Origin: Christensenella sp. UBA7868
GTDB lineage: Bacteria; Bacillota; Clostridia; Christensenellales; UBA1242
Direction: 5' to 3'
Length of the DNA: 5,479 bases
Assembly: GCA_002501285.1 (NCBI GenBank)
Contig: DLSG01000012.1
Span: 1-5,479, forward strand
Part shown: positions 1 through 5,479 of the stretch, one piece after another
How the letters are laid out: every line of letters starts with the position of its first letter
Numbering within the stretch: position 1 is the first letter of the stretch
Position numbers and translations under genes: made by a program
Notes under the pieces: generated by a model
What the model was told of the DNA's origin: nothing
The model's input: the letters and a program-made list of their open reading frames with translations, nothing else
Database searches by the model: none

Positions 1-121
1 ATATTTTAAATATATTATTTTGATTTACGCATGAATGCTTTATATATGTTTATGGAATATAATTAGTTATTTATTATAAACTTTTAATAAGTTTTGATTT
101 TTATGGTCTGATTTTAATTAT
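1..121. other. AT-rich intergenic or flanking DNA, no supportable gene
   Basis: This is a left-edge stretch of AT-rich DNA. All plus-strand frames close early: one stops at 7-9, one at 21-23, and one reads 10 codons from position 2 to a TGA at 32-34. The last could be the very end of an upstream plus-strand gene but cannot be tested here. An 11-codon ATG ORF (31-66) has no ribosome binding site. A TATAAT hexamer occurs at 58-63 without a convincing -35 partner. I see nothing here that can be annotated as a gene. Confidence 0.6.
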
Positions 122-153
122 AAAAAAAGTATCACAATTAAGTGATACTTTTT
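122..153 (-). terminator. Rho-independent terminator of the surface-protein gene, probably bidirectional
   Basis: There is a perfect 12-bp inverted repeat: AAAAAGTATCAC at 124-135, a 6-nt loop at 136-141, and GTGATACTTTTT at 142-153. Read on the minus strand it begins 3 nt after the TAA stop of the large gene (157-159) and ends in a run of seven T. Read on the plus strand the second arm also ends in TTTTT followed by an AT-rich tail, so it could stop transcription arriving from the left as well. The stem core is 8 bp of mixed sequence (AGTATCAC/GTGATACT) extended by A-T pairs, as is common in AT-rich Bacillota. Confidence 0.9.
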
Positions 154-156
154 AAT

Positions 157-3100
157 TTATTTTTGTTTATTATTTAATTTTTTATTTTTCTTTTCAAGTT
201 TTTGTTGTTTTTTATATGCTTTCCATTCTTCAACAAGTAAGCGCTCTTCTTCAAGAATTGCATCAATTTCTTTTTCAATTTCAAGATATTTTTCCATCAA
301 TTCTTGACGTCTAGCAATAAATCTTTCTTTTCTTAATTGTTTAATTCTTGCTTTTGCTTCAAGTTTAAGTTTCTTTTCAGCATTTACGGCTTCTTTAGAA
401 GAAGTATCTTTATAGGTTTCTTTAATTTGAACAGAAATCTTTTTATGTTCTGCTTTAACTTCTTCTTTATAAGATTTAGCATTTTTATATTCGATTTTGT
501 TTTGTTCAATTTCGTTTTCAATTTGCTCTAATTTTTCTCTTAAAGCAGCAAGTCTTGCTTCACGTTGTTTCATTTTTTCACGTTTTTCGTGTTCTTTAAC
601 AAGAGTTTTAGCACGATCGTAATCTTTAACTTGAACTTTAACAGGTTTTTTAAAGTTGATTTTTCTAATTAATAGTCCAACCATAGCAATTAATAATGCA
701 ATACCAATGATTAGGGAAGGTACTAGTAACCAATCGAAGTTAATTCCAGAAGAATCTTTATTGTCATCGCTATCATCATCTTTTGTATTTGTGTCACCAA
801 TAATAGTTGTTGTTAAGTCATCTTCAACTTTTGCTTCTTTTGCAGTCTTAAAATCATCTTCACTAATTTGGTTAAATTGTAGGTTGTCGAAGAATGCATA
901 ACCACTTGTTAAAGCGTTTTCATCACCTAAACTTAGGTTAAAATAAATTGTAGAATCTGTTGTTGCAGAAACATAGAAAGAGTAGGTAGTAAAGTTTTCG
1001 TTTTCAACTATTTCACTAACTTTGGCATCAATTCCGCTTAAATTGATTTTAGCACCAATTTTAATTTCGTTGCCTTTGTCGTCATATTGTTTGTTTGCTG
1101 GGTCTTGTTTTAAGTTGTAAGTTCTTACTCTAACTTGAAGTTTATAATAGTTTCCGTTAGAAATTTGATAGCCTTTTGATTTTAAACTGTAATAAGCATC
1201 TTGTAGGTTATGAATAACTAAAACATAATCATTTTCGCTTGCAACATCAATGTTAGGATTAGCATTAATATTCATAATTCCCGCTTCAATTTCACTTGGA
1301 AGAGTAGAGTTTTTTGTGCCTGTAAAATTGTCAGAAGAGTAGATATAATTTGAGTTAGTATTTTCGTTTTCAGTTCTTAAAGCAAAATCTTCTTTTGAAA
1401 GGTCAGATTTAAAAGTTAGATTGTTATTTTCAGCATTATCAAAAATTGTTTGAGTAGAAGAGTTGATTTCAAAGTTATCAACATAAACAAAACCTTTTTC
1501 TTGTCTGCTTTCTGTTCCAAGCATTACGGAAATATTTGCTGTTAAGTCGCTTGTAGAAGTTTTTACATAAAGTTTAACTTTTCTCCAAACGTTATTTGTG
1601 TTAATGTTATTTAATTTAGCAAGAGTAATATTATTACTATCTTTTACAACTACGCTTGCACCATTAAACACAATATCATTTGTTAAAATGTCAAACGCAA
1701 TAGCGTAATATTTTGCTTCATCAAGAGTTGAAGCACTCATAGATACGCTTTCGCTTTTAATAGATTGATAACCAGTTTCTTTGTTTGCTAAAACAAAAAC
1801 ATTGTCATAACCTAAATAACTTTCAATAATTCCGTTATAGTTGTTTTTGTTAGAATCTTTTTCAACTGTCCAATTTTTTGCTTTGTAAGGACTTGTTTCG
1901 TTTGTTGTTTCAAAGTTGAGGTTATTAAAAGCGCCATTAGAAACAGTAGGAGAACCAGTAAAACCAGTAAAATCTACTGTTTTTGAATTTGAATTAGAAG
2001 AATTACTATCGAAATCTGAAGTTGTAATTTCAAAAAGTTTAATATTATCAAAGAAAGCATAACCTACTGCATTTTCTTCTAAACCTAGTGTTAAATTAGC
2101 ATAACTATCTTTAAAAGCATTTCCTGTAACAAAGAATGAATAAGTTATCCAATCATTTTTTGTACTATCTGTTTTATCACTTGTTGAAACGCTTTCAAAA
2201 CTTGCACTTGCAGGAGTGAAAGTGTATTTATCGTCATAAGGGTTTTGTTGAACAAGTTTAATTAATGCTCCACCATTATTAAATGAAGATGTTTTAACAT
2301 CAACTGTAAGTTTATAAAGTTTATGTTTTTCAATTAATATATCATTTGATTTAAAAGCAGTGTAAATAGGGTTATAGTTATTAATTAAAAGTGCTTTGTG
2401 GTTATTTAATCTGTTTGCATTTGTTGGGTCAGTGTCAACTTTGCTATCTTCATCGTCAAAGAAGCCATTTCCAATTCCTACAACTTTTGCAACATTGTTT
2501 GATGTGCTTGAACCTGATGTTGGGTCTAAATTAAAATCAAGCGTACCATTTTCAAAGTCGCCATTTAAAATTCCATTTGATACTGTTACATCTTTGTCTT
2601 CAAAAGAAATTTGTTTGCTTGAAACAACTGTGCTTGAAAGTTCGTTGTAATATTGTTGTTCAGTAAGGTTATATGCATTAATATTGTCAAAGAAAACTGC
2701 ACCCGCACTTGTGTAACTATTTTTGCTTCCAATAAACAAACCTAGTTTAACAGATTGCTCCTCACTGTTAGTTTTTACATAGAAACGATATTCTTTCCAT
2801 TCTCCACGAGTAGAAATATTTTCAATTCTTGCACTTTCAAGTTTATCAAAAACAGAGTTAGTTAAATAAATGCTTGCTAAACTTGTAATATCGTTATTTT
2901 GTGTGTAAACATAGCAACTAACATAATAATATTTATTTTTTTCTAATGTAAAACTTGATGATTCGTAACCATAACTTGAACGAAGATTTTGGTTGTTAAT
3001 CATCAAAATTTTGTTGTCGTCACTCACTTTTGGTTTTGATGGGTTATAAGAAAGTTTGTATTCTTCTTTCTTTTCATCAAAAGTATCAGTGTTTACATCA

Positions 3101-3351
3101 ATAACACCGCTTGTGGTGCTACCTTTTGTGCCCGAACCTGTAAATGAGTTTGGTTCAGACAAACTTGTTCCTGTGTTACTTGTAAAATTTGAATTTGAAA
3201 TGTTAACAATTGTGTAAGAGTTATCGGCAAAAACTTCTTTTTTGTTTAATGACACAAAAGAAAGTAAACTGATAAAACTAGAAAATGCTAACAATAAAAT
3301 TAAAATGAATGTTAATGTTTGTTTTTTTAAATTTGTTGTAATATTTTTCAT
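157..3351 (-). CDS. Signal-peptide, single-pass surface protein with four beta-sandwich-like modules and a charged cytoplasmic helical tail
   Basis: The product has 1064 residues. Residues 1-42 look like a signal peptide: Lys-rich start, hydrophobic stretch about 12-34, and a plausible cleavage after V-F-A at 40-42. Four related modules follow, at about 45-230, 247-448, 460-632 and 636-836. Each has a 'W/F-x-x-Y/V-x-F/L-Y/F-V' strand, then a 'L-x-L-G' strand, and closes with an A-V/Y-FFDN-like motif (AVFFDN 218-223, YAFFDN 431-436, FVYVDN 621-626, YAFFDN 818-823). This pattern recalls jelly-roll carbohydrate-binding modules, but no family can be assigned by eye. An Asp-rich linker (about 843-866) leads to one transmembrane helix (about 873-895) and a Lys/Glu-rich, probably coiled-coil tail (about 905-1060). 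Topology is predicted outside-to-inside. No catalytic motif or LPXTG signal was seen. The start is supported by AAAGGAAG (3358-3365) 6 nt upstream of ATG. Function is unknown; surface glycan or protein binding, or an envelope-to-cytoplasm tether, are inferences. Confidence 0.9.
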   Translation of the reverse strand: MKNITTNLKKQTLTFILILLLAFSSFISLLSFVSLNKKEVFADNSYTIVNISNSNFTSNTGTSLSEPNSFTGSGTKGSTTSGVIDVNTDTFDEKKEEYKLSYNPSKPKVSDDNKILMINNQNLRSSYGYESSSFTLEKNKYYYVSCYVYTQNNDITSLASIYLTNSVFDKLESARIENISTRGEWKEYRFYVKTNSEEQSVKLGLFIGSKNSYTSAGAVFFDNINAYNLTEQQYYNELSSTVVSSKQISFEDKDVTVSNGILNGDFENGTLDFNLDPTSGSSTSNNVAKVVGIGNGFFDDEDSKVDTDPTNANRLNNHKALLINNYNPIYTAFKSNDILIEKHKLYKLTVDVKTSSFNNGGALIKLVQQNPYDDKYTFTPASASFESVSTSDKTDSTKNDWITYSFFVTGNAFKDSYANLTLGLEENAVGYAFFDNIKLFEITTSDFDSNSSNSNSKTVDFTGFTGSPTVSNGAFNNLNFETTNETSPYKAKNWTVEKDSNKNNYNGIIESYLGYDNVFVLANKETGYQSIKSESVSMSASTLDEAKYYAIAFDILTNDIVFNGASVVVKDSNNITLAKLNNINTNNVWRKVKLYVKTSTSDLTANISVMLGTESRQEKGFVYVDNFEINSSTQTIFDNAENNNLTFKSDLSKEDFALRTENENTNSNYIYSSDNFTGTKNSTLPSEIEAGIMNINANPNIDVASENDYVLVIHNLQDAYYSLKSKGYQISNGNYYKLQVRVRTYNLKQDPANKQYDDKGNEIKIGAKINLSGIDAKVSEIVENENFTTYSFYVSATTDSTIYFNLSLGDENALTSGYAFFDNLQFNQISEDDFKTAKEAKVEDDLTTTIIGDTNTKDDDSDDNKDSSGINFDWLLVPSLIIGIALLIAMVGLLIRKINFKKPVKVQVKDYDRAKTLVKEHEKREKMKQREARLAALREKLEQIENEIEQNKIEYKNAKSYKEEVKAEHKKISVQIKETYKDTSSKEAVNAEKKLKLEAKARIKQLRKERFIARRQELMEKYLEIEKEIDAILEEERLLVEEWKAYKKQQKLEKKNKKLNNKQK
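844..3219 (-). repeat. Four-fold diverged module repeat inside the surface protein
   Basis: Protein-level repeat: module 1 is encoded at about 2662-3219, module 2 at 2008-2613, module 3 at 1456-1974 and module 4 at 844-1446. The copies are diverged in sequence, share core strands and the closing FFDN-type motif, and differ in loop length. Modules 2 and 3 begin with the shared motif TVSNGxxNxxxFE (residues 256-267 and 469-481). Modules 1 and 4 share an opening with FTG followed by a Ser/Thr-rich loop and then G-V/I-x-x-(I/V)-N. This suggests an A-B-B-A order. Boundaries are estimates by eye. Confidence 0.7.
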
Positions 3352-3357
3352 ACCTAT

Positions 3358-3365
3358 CTTCCTTT
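3358..3365 (-). promoter_or_regulatory. Ribosome binding site of the surface-protein gene
   Basis: On the minus strand AAAGGAAG lies 6 nt upstream of the ATG at 3349-3351. It is a clear Shine-Dalgarno sequence and fixes that start. It contrasts with the first TSUP gene and the RnfC-like gene, which lack one. Confidence 0.8.
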
Positions 3366-3384
3366 AATATTGATTAACTTATAA

Positions 3385-3413
3385 AGTATATATTAATTAT
3401 AAAAATTTTGCAA
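3385..3413 (-). promoter_or_regulatory. Sigma-A-type promoter of the surface-protein gene
   Basis: On the minus strand a -35 TTGCAA (3408-3413) is separated by exactly 17 bp from a -10 TATACT (3385-3390; 5 of 6 matches to TATAAT). The start of transcription would fall near 3378, giving a leader of about 27 nt that contains the ribosome binding site. The -35 hexamer is itself a palindrome and is the centre of a longer imperfect palindrome (3400-3421), so this promoter could be under operator control. Confidence 0.7.
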
Positions 3414-3421
3414 ATATTTTA
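3400..3421. repeat. Imperfect palindrome at the -35 element, flanked by direct repeats
   Basis: Around the centre 3410/3411 (G|C), 9 of 11 paired positions are complementary, the mismatches being the fifth and sixth pairs. It covers the minus-strand -35 hexamer. The 11-mer TTAATTATAAA occurs at both borders (3393-3403 and 3419-3429), and a third copy lies at 114-124 beside the terminator. A regulator-binding site is possible, but such low-complexity AT sequence can arise by chance. Confidence 0.3.
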
Positions 3422-3440
3422 ATTATAAATTTATTTTTTT

Positions 3441-3449
3441 TGTTAAAAA
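3441..3449 (+). promoter_or_regulatory. Possible extended -10 promoter directly before the first TSUP gene
   Basis: TGTTAAAAA fits an extended -10 (TG-n-hexamer; hexamer TAAAAA at 3444-3449, 4 of 6 matches) preceded by a T-run and without a good -35. Transcription would begin about 7 nt beyond the hexamer, next to the ATG at 3457, so the message would be leaderless or nearly so. No Shine-Dalgarno sequence is present. An alternative -10, TATAAA at 3424-3429, would give a leader of about 20 nt, also without a Shine-Dalgarno. Confidence 0.4.
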
Positions 3450-3456
3450 TTTGTTT

Positions 3457-3831
3457 ATGACAAAATCAAAATCGAACAAAACTAAAATAATAGTTTGCTT
3501 AATAAGTGGAATTTTCGTTGGCTTCATTAATGGATTTTTTGGTGGTGGCGGGGGAATGATAGTTGTTCCACTTTTAATTTTTGTGCTGGGGCTTGAAGAA
3601 AAAATGGCACACGCAACTGCAATACTAATCATTTTACCTTTAAGTATAACCAGTTCAATAATTTATATAACACAAGGAAACTTTGAACTTTTGAATTTAG
3701 GTTTAACGACAATAGGCGTCGTTGTGGGTGGAGTTATTGGCTCGCTTATATTAAAAAAAATTAACAACACGGTTTTACGATTTGCTTTTGCTTTTATTAT
3801 GATTTGTGCTGGCATTAAATTAATGTTTTAA
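3457..3831 (+). CDS. TSUP (TauE/SafE, DUF81) family permease, N-terminal half
   Basis: This membrane protein has 124 residues from ATG 3457. A TTG at 3451 would add two residues, but the ATG fits the promoter position better. Hydropathy gives four helices, at about 11-45, 51-72, 77-99 and 105-123, with a basic N-terminus (KSKSNKTK) expected in the cytoplasm. The first helix carries the family's glycine-rich signature (G18 to P38, with GFFGGGGG and VVPLL), followed by AHATA (51-55), typical of the N-terminal half of TauE/SafE proteins. Known members are mostly about 250 residues with 8 helices made of two 4-helix repeats, and export sulfite, sulfoacetate or related small anions and sulfur compounds. 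This protein is one repeat only and probably pairs with the product of the next gene. The substrate cannot be told from sequence. Confidence 0.88.
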   Translation: MTKSKSNKTKIIVCLISGIFVGFINGFFGGGGGMIVVPLLIFVLGLEEKMAHATAILIILPLSITSSIIYITQGNFELLNLGLTTIGVVVGGVIGSLILKKINNTVLRFAFAFIMICAGIKLMF

Positions 3832-3835
3832 GAGG
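3830..3835 (+). promoter_or_regulatory. Ribosome binding site of the second TSUP gene, overlapping the preceding stop codon
   Basis: AAGAGG starts inside the TAA stop (3829-3831) of the first half gene and lies 4 nt before ATG 3840. Ribosomes finishing the first gene would be placed to start the second, which suggests translational coupling. It also argues that the two reading frames are separate genes and not a sequencing frameshift. Confidence 0.7.
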
Positions 3836-3839
3836 TTTT

Positions 3840-4238
3840 ATGGAATATTTACTTTTACTTTATGGGTTGATTGGCGGAATTTTGGGAGGAATGGGAATGG
3901 GTGGTGGAACCTTGCTTATTCCTCTTCTTACTATTTTTGGTGGTTTAGAGCAAATAGAAAGTCAAGCTATAAATTTAATTTCTTTTTCGATTATGGCAAT
4001 TATTTCAATAATTATCCATGCAAAAAATAAGTTAATAGATTTTAAAGTGGCTCTTCCGTTAATATTAACTGGCATTGCATTTTCTGTTTTAGGTTCGTTA
4101 CTCGCAAATTCTATGAATACTTTATCATTAAAAACATTATTTGGTGTTTTTTTGGTGGCACTTGGTCTATTTCAAGGCGGGAGTTACTTTATTTTTGACC
4201 AAAAAAAGCCAAAGGCAAAAAAACAAAAGAAAAAGTAG
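3840..4238 (+). CDS. TSUP (TauE/SafE, DUF81) family permease, C-terminal half
   Basis: This 132-residue membrane protein has four predicted helices, at about 3-34, 41-60, 68-90 and 97-117. The first again contains the family's glycine-rich motif (G12 to P28, with GMGMGGGTLLIP), as expected for the second 4-helix repeat of a TSUP transporter. A short loop with H60-A-K-N-K-L-I-D-F follows helix 2. The C-terminus is strongly basic (about residues 121-132, nearly all Lys), which places it in the cytoplasm and, with four helices, the N-terminus too; this matches the other half. The gene is 8 nt downstream of the first half gene, in another frame and with its own ribosome binding site. Together they add up to a normal 8-helix transporter. 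The polybasic tail is not a usual family trait. Alternatively each half could form homodimers, but the tandem order argues for a heterodimer. Confidence 0.88.
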   Translation: MEYLLLLYGLIGGILGGMGMGGGTLLIPLLTIFGGLEQIESQAINLISFSIMAIISIIIHAKNKLIDFKVALPLILTGIAFSVLGSLLANSMNTLSLKTLFGVFLVALGLFQGGSYFIFDQKKPKAKKQKKK

Positions 4239-4256
4239 ATTTTTTTTTAATTTTTT

Positions 4257-4264
4257 GATAAAAT
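4257..4264 (+). promoter_or_regulatory. Possible extended -10 promoter directly before the RnfC-like gene
   Basis: With the T at 4256, the sequence TGATAAAAT fits an extended -10 (TG-n-hexamer), with TAAAAT at 4259-4264 (5 of 6 matches to TATAAT) after a long T-run. Seven nt beyond the hexamer is the A of ATG 4271, so transcript and reading frame would start together. There is no Shine-Dalgarno sequence before this ATG. The arrangement closely mirrors the one before the first TSUP gene. Read-through from the TSUP genes is also possible, as no clear terminator separates them. Confidence 0.5.
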
Positions 4265-4270
4265 TTATAT

Positions 4271-5407
4271 ATGCGAAAATTTAAAGTGAAAAATTTGGAA
4301 CTAACAACAAACGAAATTGAAACCTTTATTCCAAAAAATGTTTTTGTTCCAAATGTGGTTTTTGATGTTAGTTTTAACATTTTGGTTAAAAGTGGCGATT
4401 ATGTTAAAAAAGGTCAAATAATTTTAGAAAAAAATGGTCAAAAATTAGCAAGTCCTGTAAGTGGGCTCGTTCGTGAAATTAAACTTGGAAGCGAGATAAA
4501 TAACGAACTTGTTTATTACATAAATATCGAAAATGATGAAAAATATTTATCTGAAATTGTAAAGCCTAAAAAGATAGAAACAAAACAAGATTTGCTTGAA
4601 TTTTGTAAAGAATATTGTCTTGTTTTTAAGCATAATTTTGCAGAAAAAATTTTTAAAGATTTAGACTCTAATTTAGTGTTAGATTTGTTTGATGAAAATT
4701 TTGTTTTTAACAACTTTTTAGTGCTTAAATCAAATCAAAAAATTGTGCTTGATATGGTAAAATATTTAACTAAAATTTTAAATATTAACAGAATAAAAAT
4801 CTTTGTAAATAAACAAAATAAAAACTTTGTGAAATCAGTGTTTTTAAACGAGAATATTCTTGAATATTTAAATGCACAAAATATAAAAATAGTTATTAAA
4901 ACAAAACAAACAAATATTGGAATAACAGCGTTTGATTTATATAATTTTTCAAAAGCGTTAAATGGAGAAAAACAAACTGAAAATATAATTAGTTTTGTTG
5001 GTGGAGCGTGCAAAAAAAATTGTGTTATTAAAACAATTTTAGGCGTAAGAATTTGTGATTTAATAGACCACTTTGGAGGCCTAAAACAAAACATAGAAGA
5101 GATTGAAGATTTTAAATATATGAGTTTAGTGGCGTATAATGATGAAATTCAGTTAAATAAAAAAATTAAACAAGCAAAAAACCAAGAAGATAAAGAAAAA
5201 TTAATAAAAATGCTTAATGAAAAAAAACATCAAGCGTATGATAATATCTTTTCAAAAATAAGTTTATATCATGAAAAATTTCTAGATTGTTTGTCTTGTT
5301 GCTTGTTAAATGGAAAACACTCAAAAAGTTTTACAAAAAATTTAGAATTACCACTTGGCTTTGAAGTTTTTGGGGTTCATTTGTTAAGCTATAGAGAATT
5401 TAGATAA
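4271..5407 (+). CDS. RnfC-like protein lacking the flavin/NADH-site and Fe-S cluster motifs
   Basis: The product has 378 residues and no signal peptide or membrane helix. Residues about 18-75 match the RnfC N-terminal barrel-sandwich domain, with VKSGDYVKKGQ (39-49) and ASPVSGLVREI (60-70). Residues 107-182 follow the order of the RnfC flavoprotein domain, but the GGATFPTH-type loop and the INGAECEPY-type segment of true RnfC are absent. Residues about 214-270 match the segment leading into and through the SLBB domain, from NIGITAFDLYNFSKALNGE to a LIDHFGG end. The C-terminus, where RnfC has two CxxCxxCxxxCP clusters, shows only CLSCC (340-344). RnfC is the NADH-oxidising subunit of the Rnf ferredoxin:NAD+ oxidoreductase and is often about 440 residues or longer; this protein is shorter and unlikely to do that reaction. 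It may be a structural or regulatory paralogue, or act with a different cofactor. It lies 32 nt after the TSUP pair. The homology rests on remembered family motifs. Confidence 0.72.
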   Translation: MRKFKVKNLELTTNEIETFIPKNVFVPNVVFDVSFNILVKSGDYVKKGQIILEKNGQKLASPVSGLVREIKLGSEINNELVYYINIENDEKYLSEIVKPKKIETKQDLLEFCKEYCLVFKHNFAEKIFKDLDSNLVLDLFDENFVFNNFLVLKSNQKIVLDMVKYLTKILNINRIKIFVNKQNKNFVKSVFLNENILEYLNAQNIKIVIKTKQTNIGITAFDLYNFSKALNGEKQTENIISFVGGACKKNCVIKTILGVRICDLIDHFGGLKQNIEEIEDFKYMSLVAYNDEIQLNKKIKQAKNQEDKEKLIKMLNEKKHQAYDNIFSKISLYHEKFLDCLSCCLLNGKHSKSFTKNLELPLGFEVFGVHLLSYREFR

Positions 5408-5479
5408 AAAAGTTTAAAATTTTGTTATTTATTATATATTTAATTAATTTGTAGAATAAAAAAACAAAAAAAATGCTAA
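5408..5479. other. AT-rich downstream region with a weak promoter-like element
   Basis: No convincing hairpin terminator follows the RnfC-like stop. A TAGAAT hexamer (5452-5457; 5 of 6 matches to TATAAT) precedes an ATG at 5473 by 15 nt, in the same close arrangement seen before two other genes. This ATG may begin a further plus-strand gene, but only ATG-CTA and one base are visible, so no CDS is called. Confidence 0.3.

Noticed and set aside
58..153. Possible small RNA from a TATAAT at 58-63 to the hairpin at 124-153
   Set aside because: No -35 partner and no internal structure apart from the terminator, which is fully explained by the neighbouring minus-strand gene.
337..531. Plus-strand ORF antisense to the cytoplasmic tail of the surface protein
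   Set aside because: Phe-rich translation that is the mirror of Lys/Glu-rich codons in the real gene; no ribosome binding site or homology.
656..901. Plus-strand ORF antisense to the membrane helix and acidic linker of the surface protein
   Set aside because: Shadow of a long, well-supported gene on the other strand; Ser-rich run is the complement of Asp-rich codons.
2396..2650. Plus-strand ORF antisense to module 2 of the surface protein
   Set aside because: Shadow frame with low-complexity Ser/Leu content and no start signals.
3423..3632. Minus-strand ORF opposite the first TSUP gene
   Set aside because: The Pro run is the complement of the TSUP glycine-rich motif; it overlaps the promoter region and has no support of its own.
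3820..3842. Frameshift joining the two TSUP halves into one gene
   Set aside because: The frame of the second gene closes at 3816-3818, and the junction carries a proper stop, ribosome binding site and ATG, so two separate genes are the simpler reading.
4201..4256. A-run/T-run after the second TSUP gene as a terminator
   Set aside because: Only weak A-T pairing is possible with no GC-containing stem; the A-run codes for the Lys-rich protein tail and the T-run is better explained as promoter context.
4189..5094. Minus-strand ORFs opposite the RnfC-like gene (4189-4380, 4516-4713, 4735-5094)
   Set aside because: Phe/Ile-rich shadows of Lys/Asn-rich codons; the plus-strand frame has recognisable RnfC motifs.

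Overview
The window is strongly AT-rich bacterial DNA using the standard code (TAA/TAG stops, TGG for tryptophan). The base composition, Lys/Asn/Ile-rich proteins, one clear sigma-A-type promoter and an RnfC relative suggest a low-GC Bacillota (Firmicutes) genome, perhaps an uncultured, gut-associated clostridial lineage. No RNA gene or other taxonomic marker is present, so the lineage is inference only.

Layout: positions 1-121 hold no supportable gene. A strong, probably bidirectional hairpin terminator (122-153) sits just beyond the stop codon of a large minus-strand gene (157-3351). That gene encodes a 1064-residue membrane-anchored surface protein. It has a signal peptide, four related beta-sandwich-like modules that mostly end in a YAFFDN-type motif, an acidic linker, one transmembrane helix and a long, highly charged cytoplasmic tail. 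A divergent intergenic region of about 105 bp (3352-3456) carries its TTGCAA-17-TATACT promoter. On the plus strand follow two half-length TSUP (TauE/SafE, DUF81) permease genes (3457-3831 and 3840-4238), 8 nt apart and probably translationally coupled. After a 32-nt gap comes a 378-residue RnfC-like protein (4271-5407) that keeps the RnfC domain frame but lacks its flavin/NADH-site and ferredoxin-type cluster motifs. The last 72 bases are AT-rich and hold no complete gene.

How the genes work together: the two TSUP halves very likely form one 8-helix exporter of small anions or sulfur compounds. The RnfC-like protein may be co-transcribed with them or have its own promoter; nothing directly links their functions. 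The surface protein is transcribed the other way and shares only the intergenic region. No mobile element, CRISPR array, tRNA or rRNA was seen.

The points most worth attention are the motif-less RnfC relative with eight oddly placed cysteines, the four-module surface protein with its cytoplasmic charged-helix tail, the split TSUP pair, and the apparent leaderless starts of two plus-strand genes.
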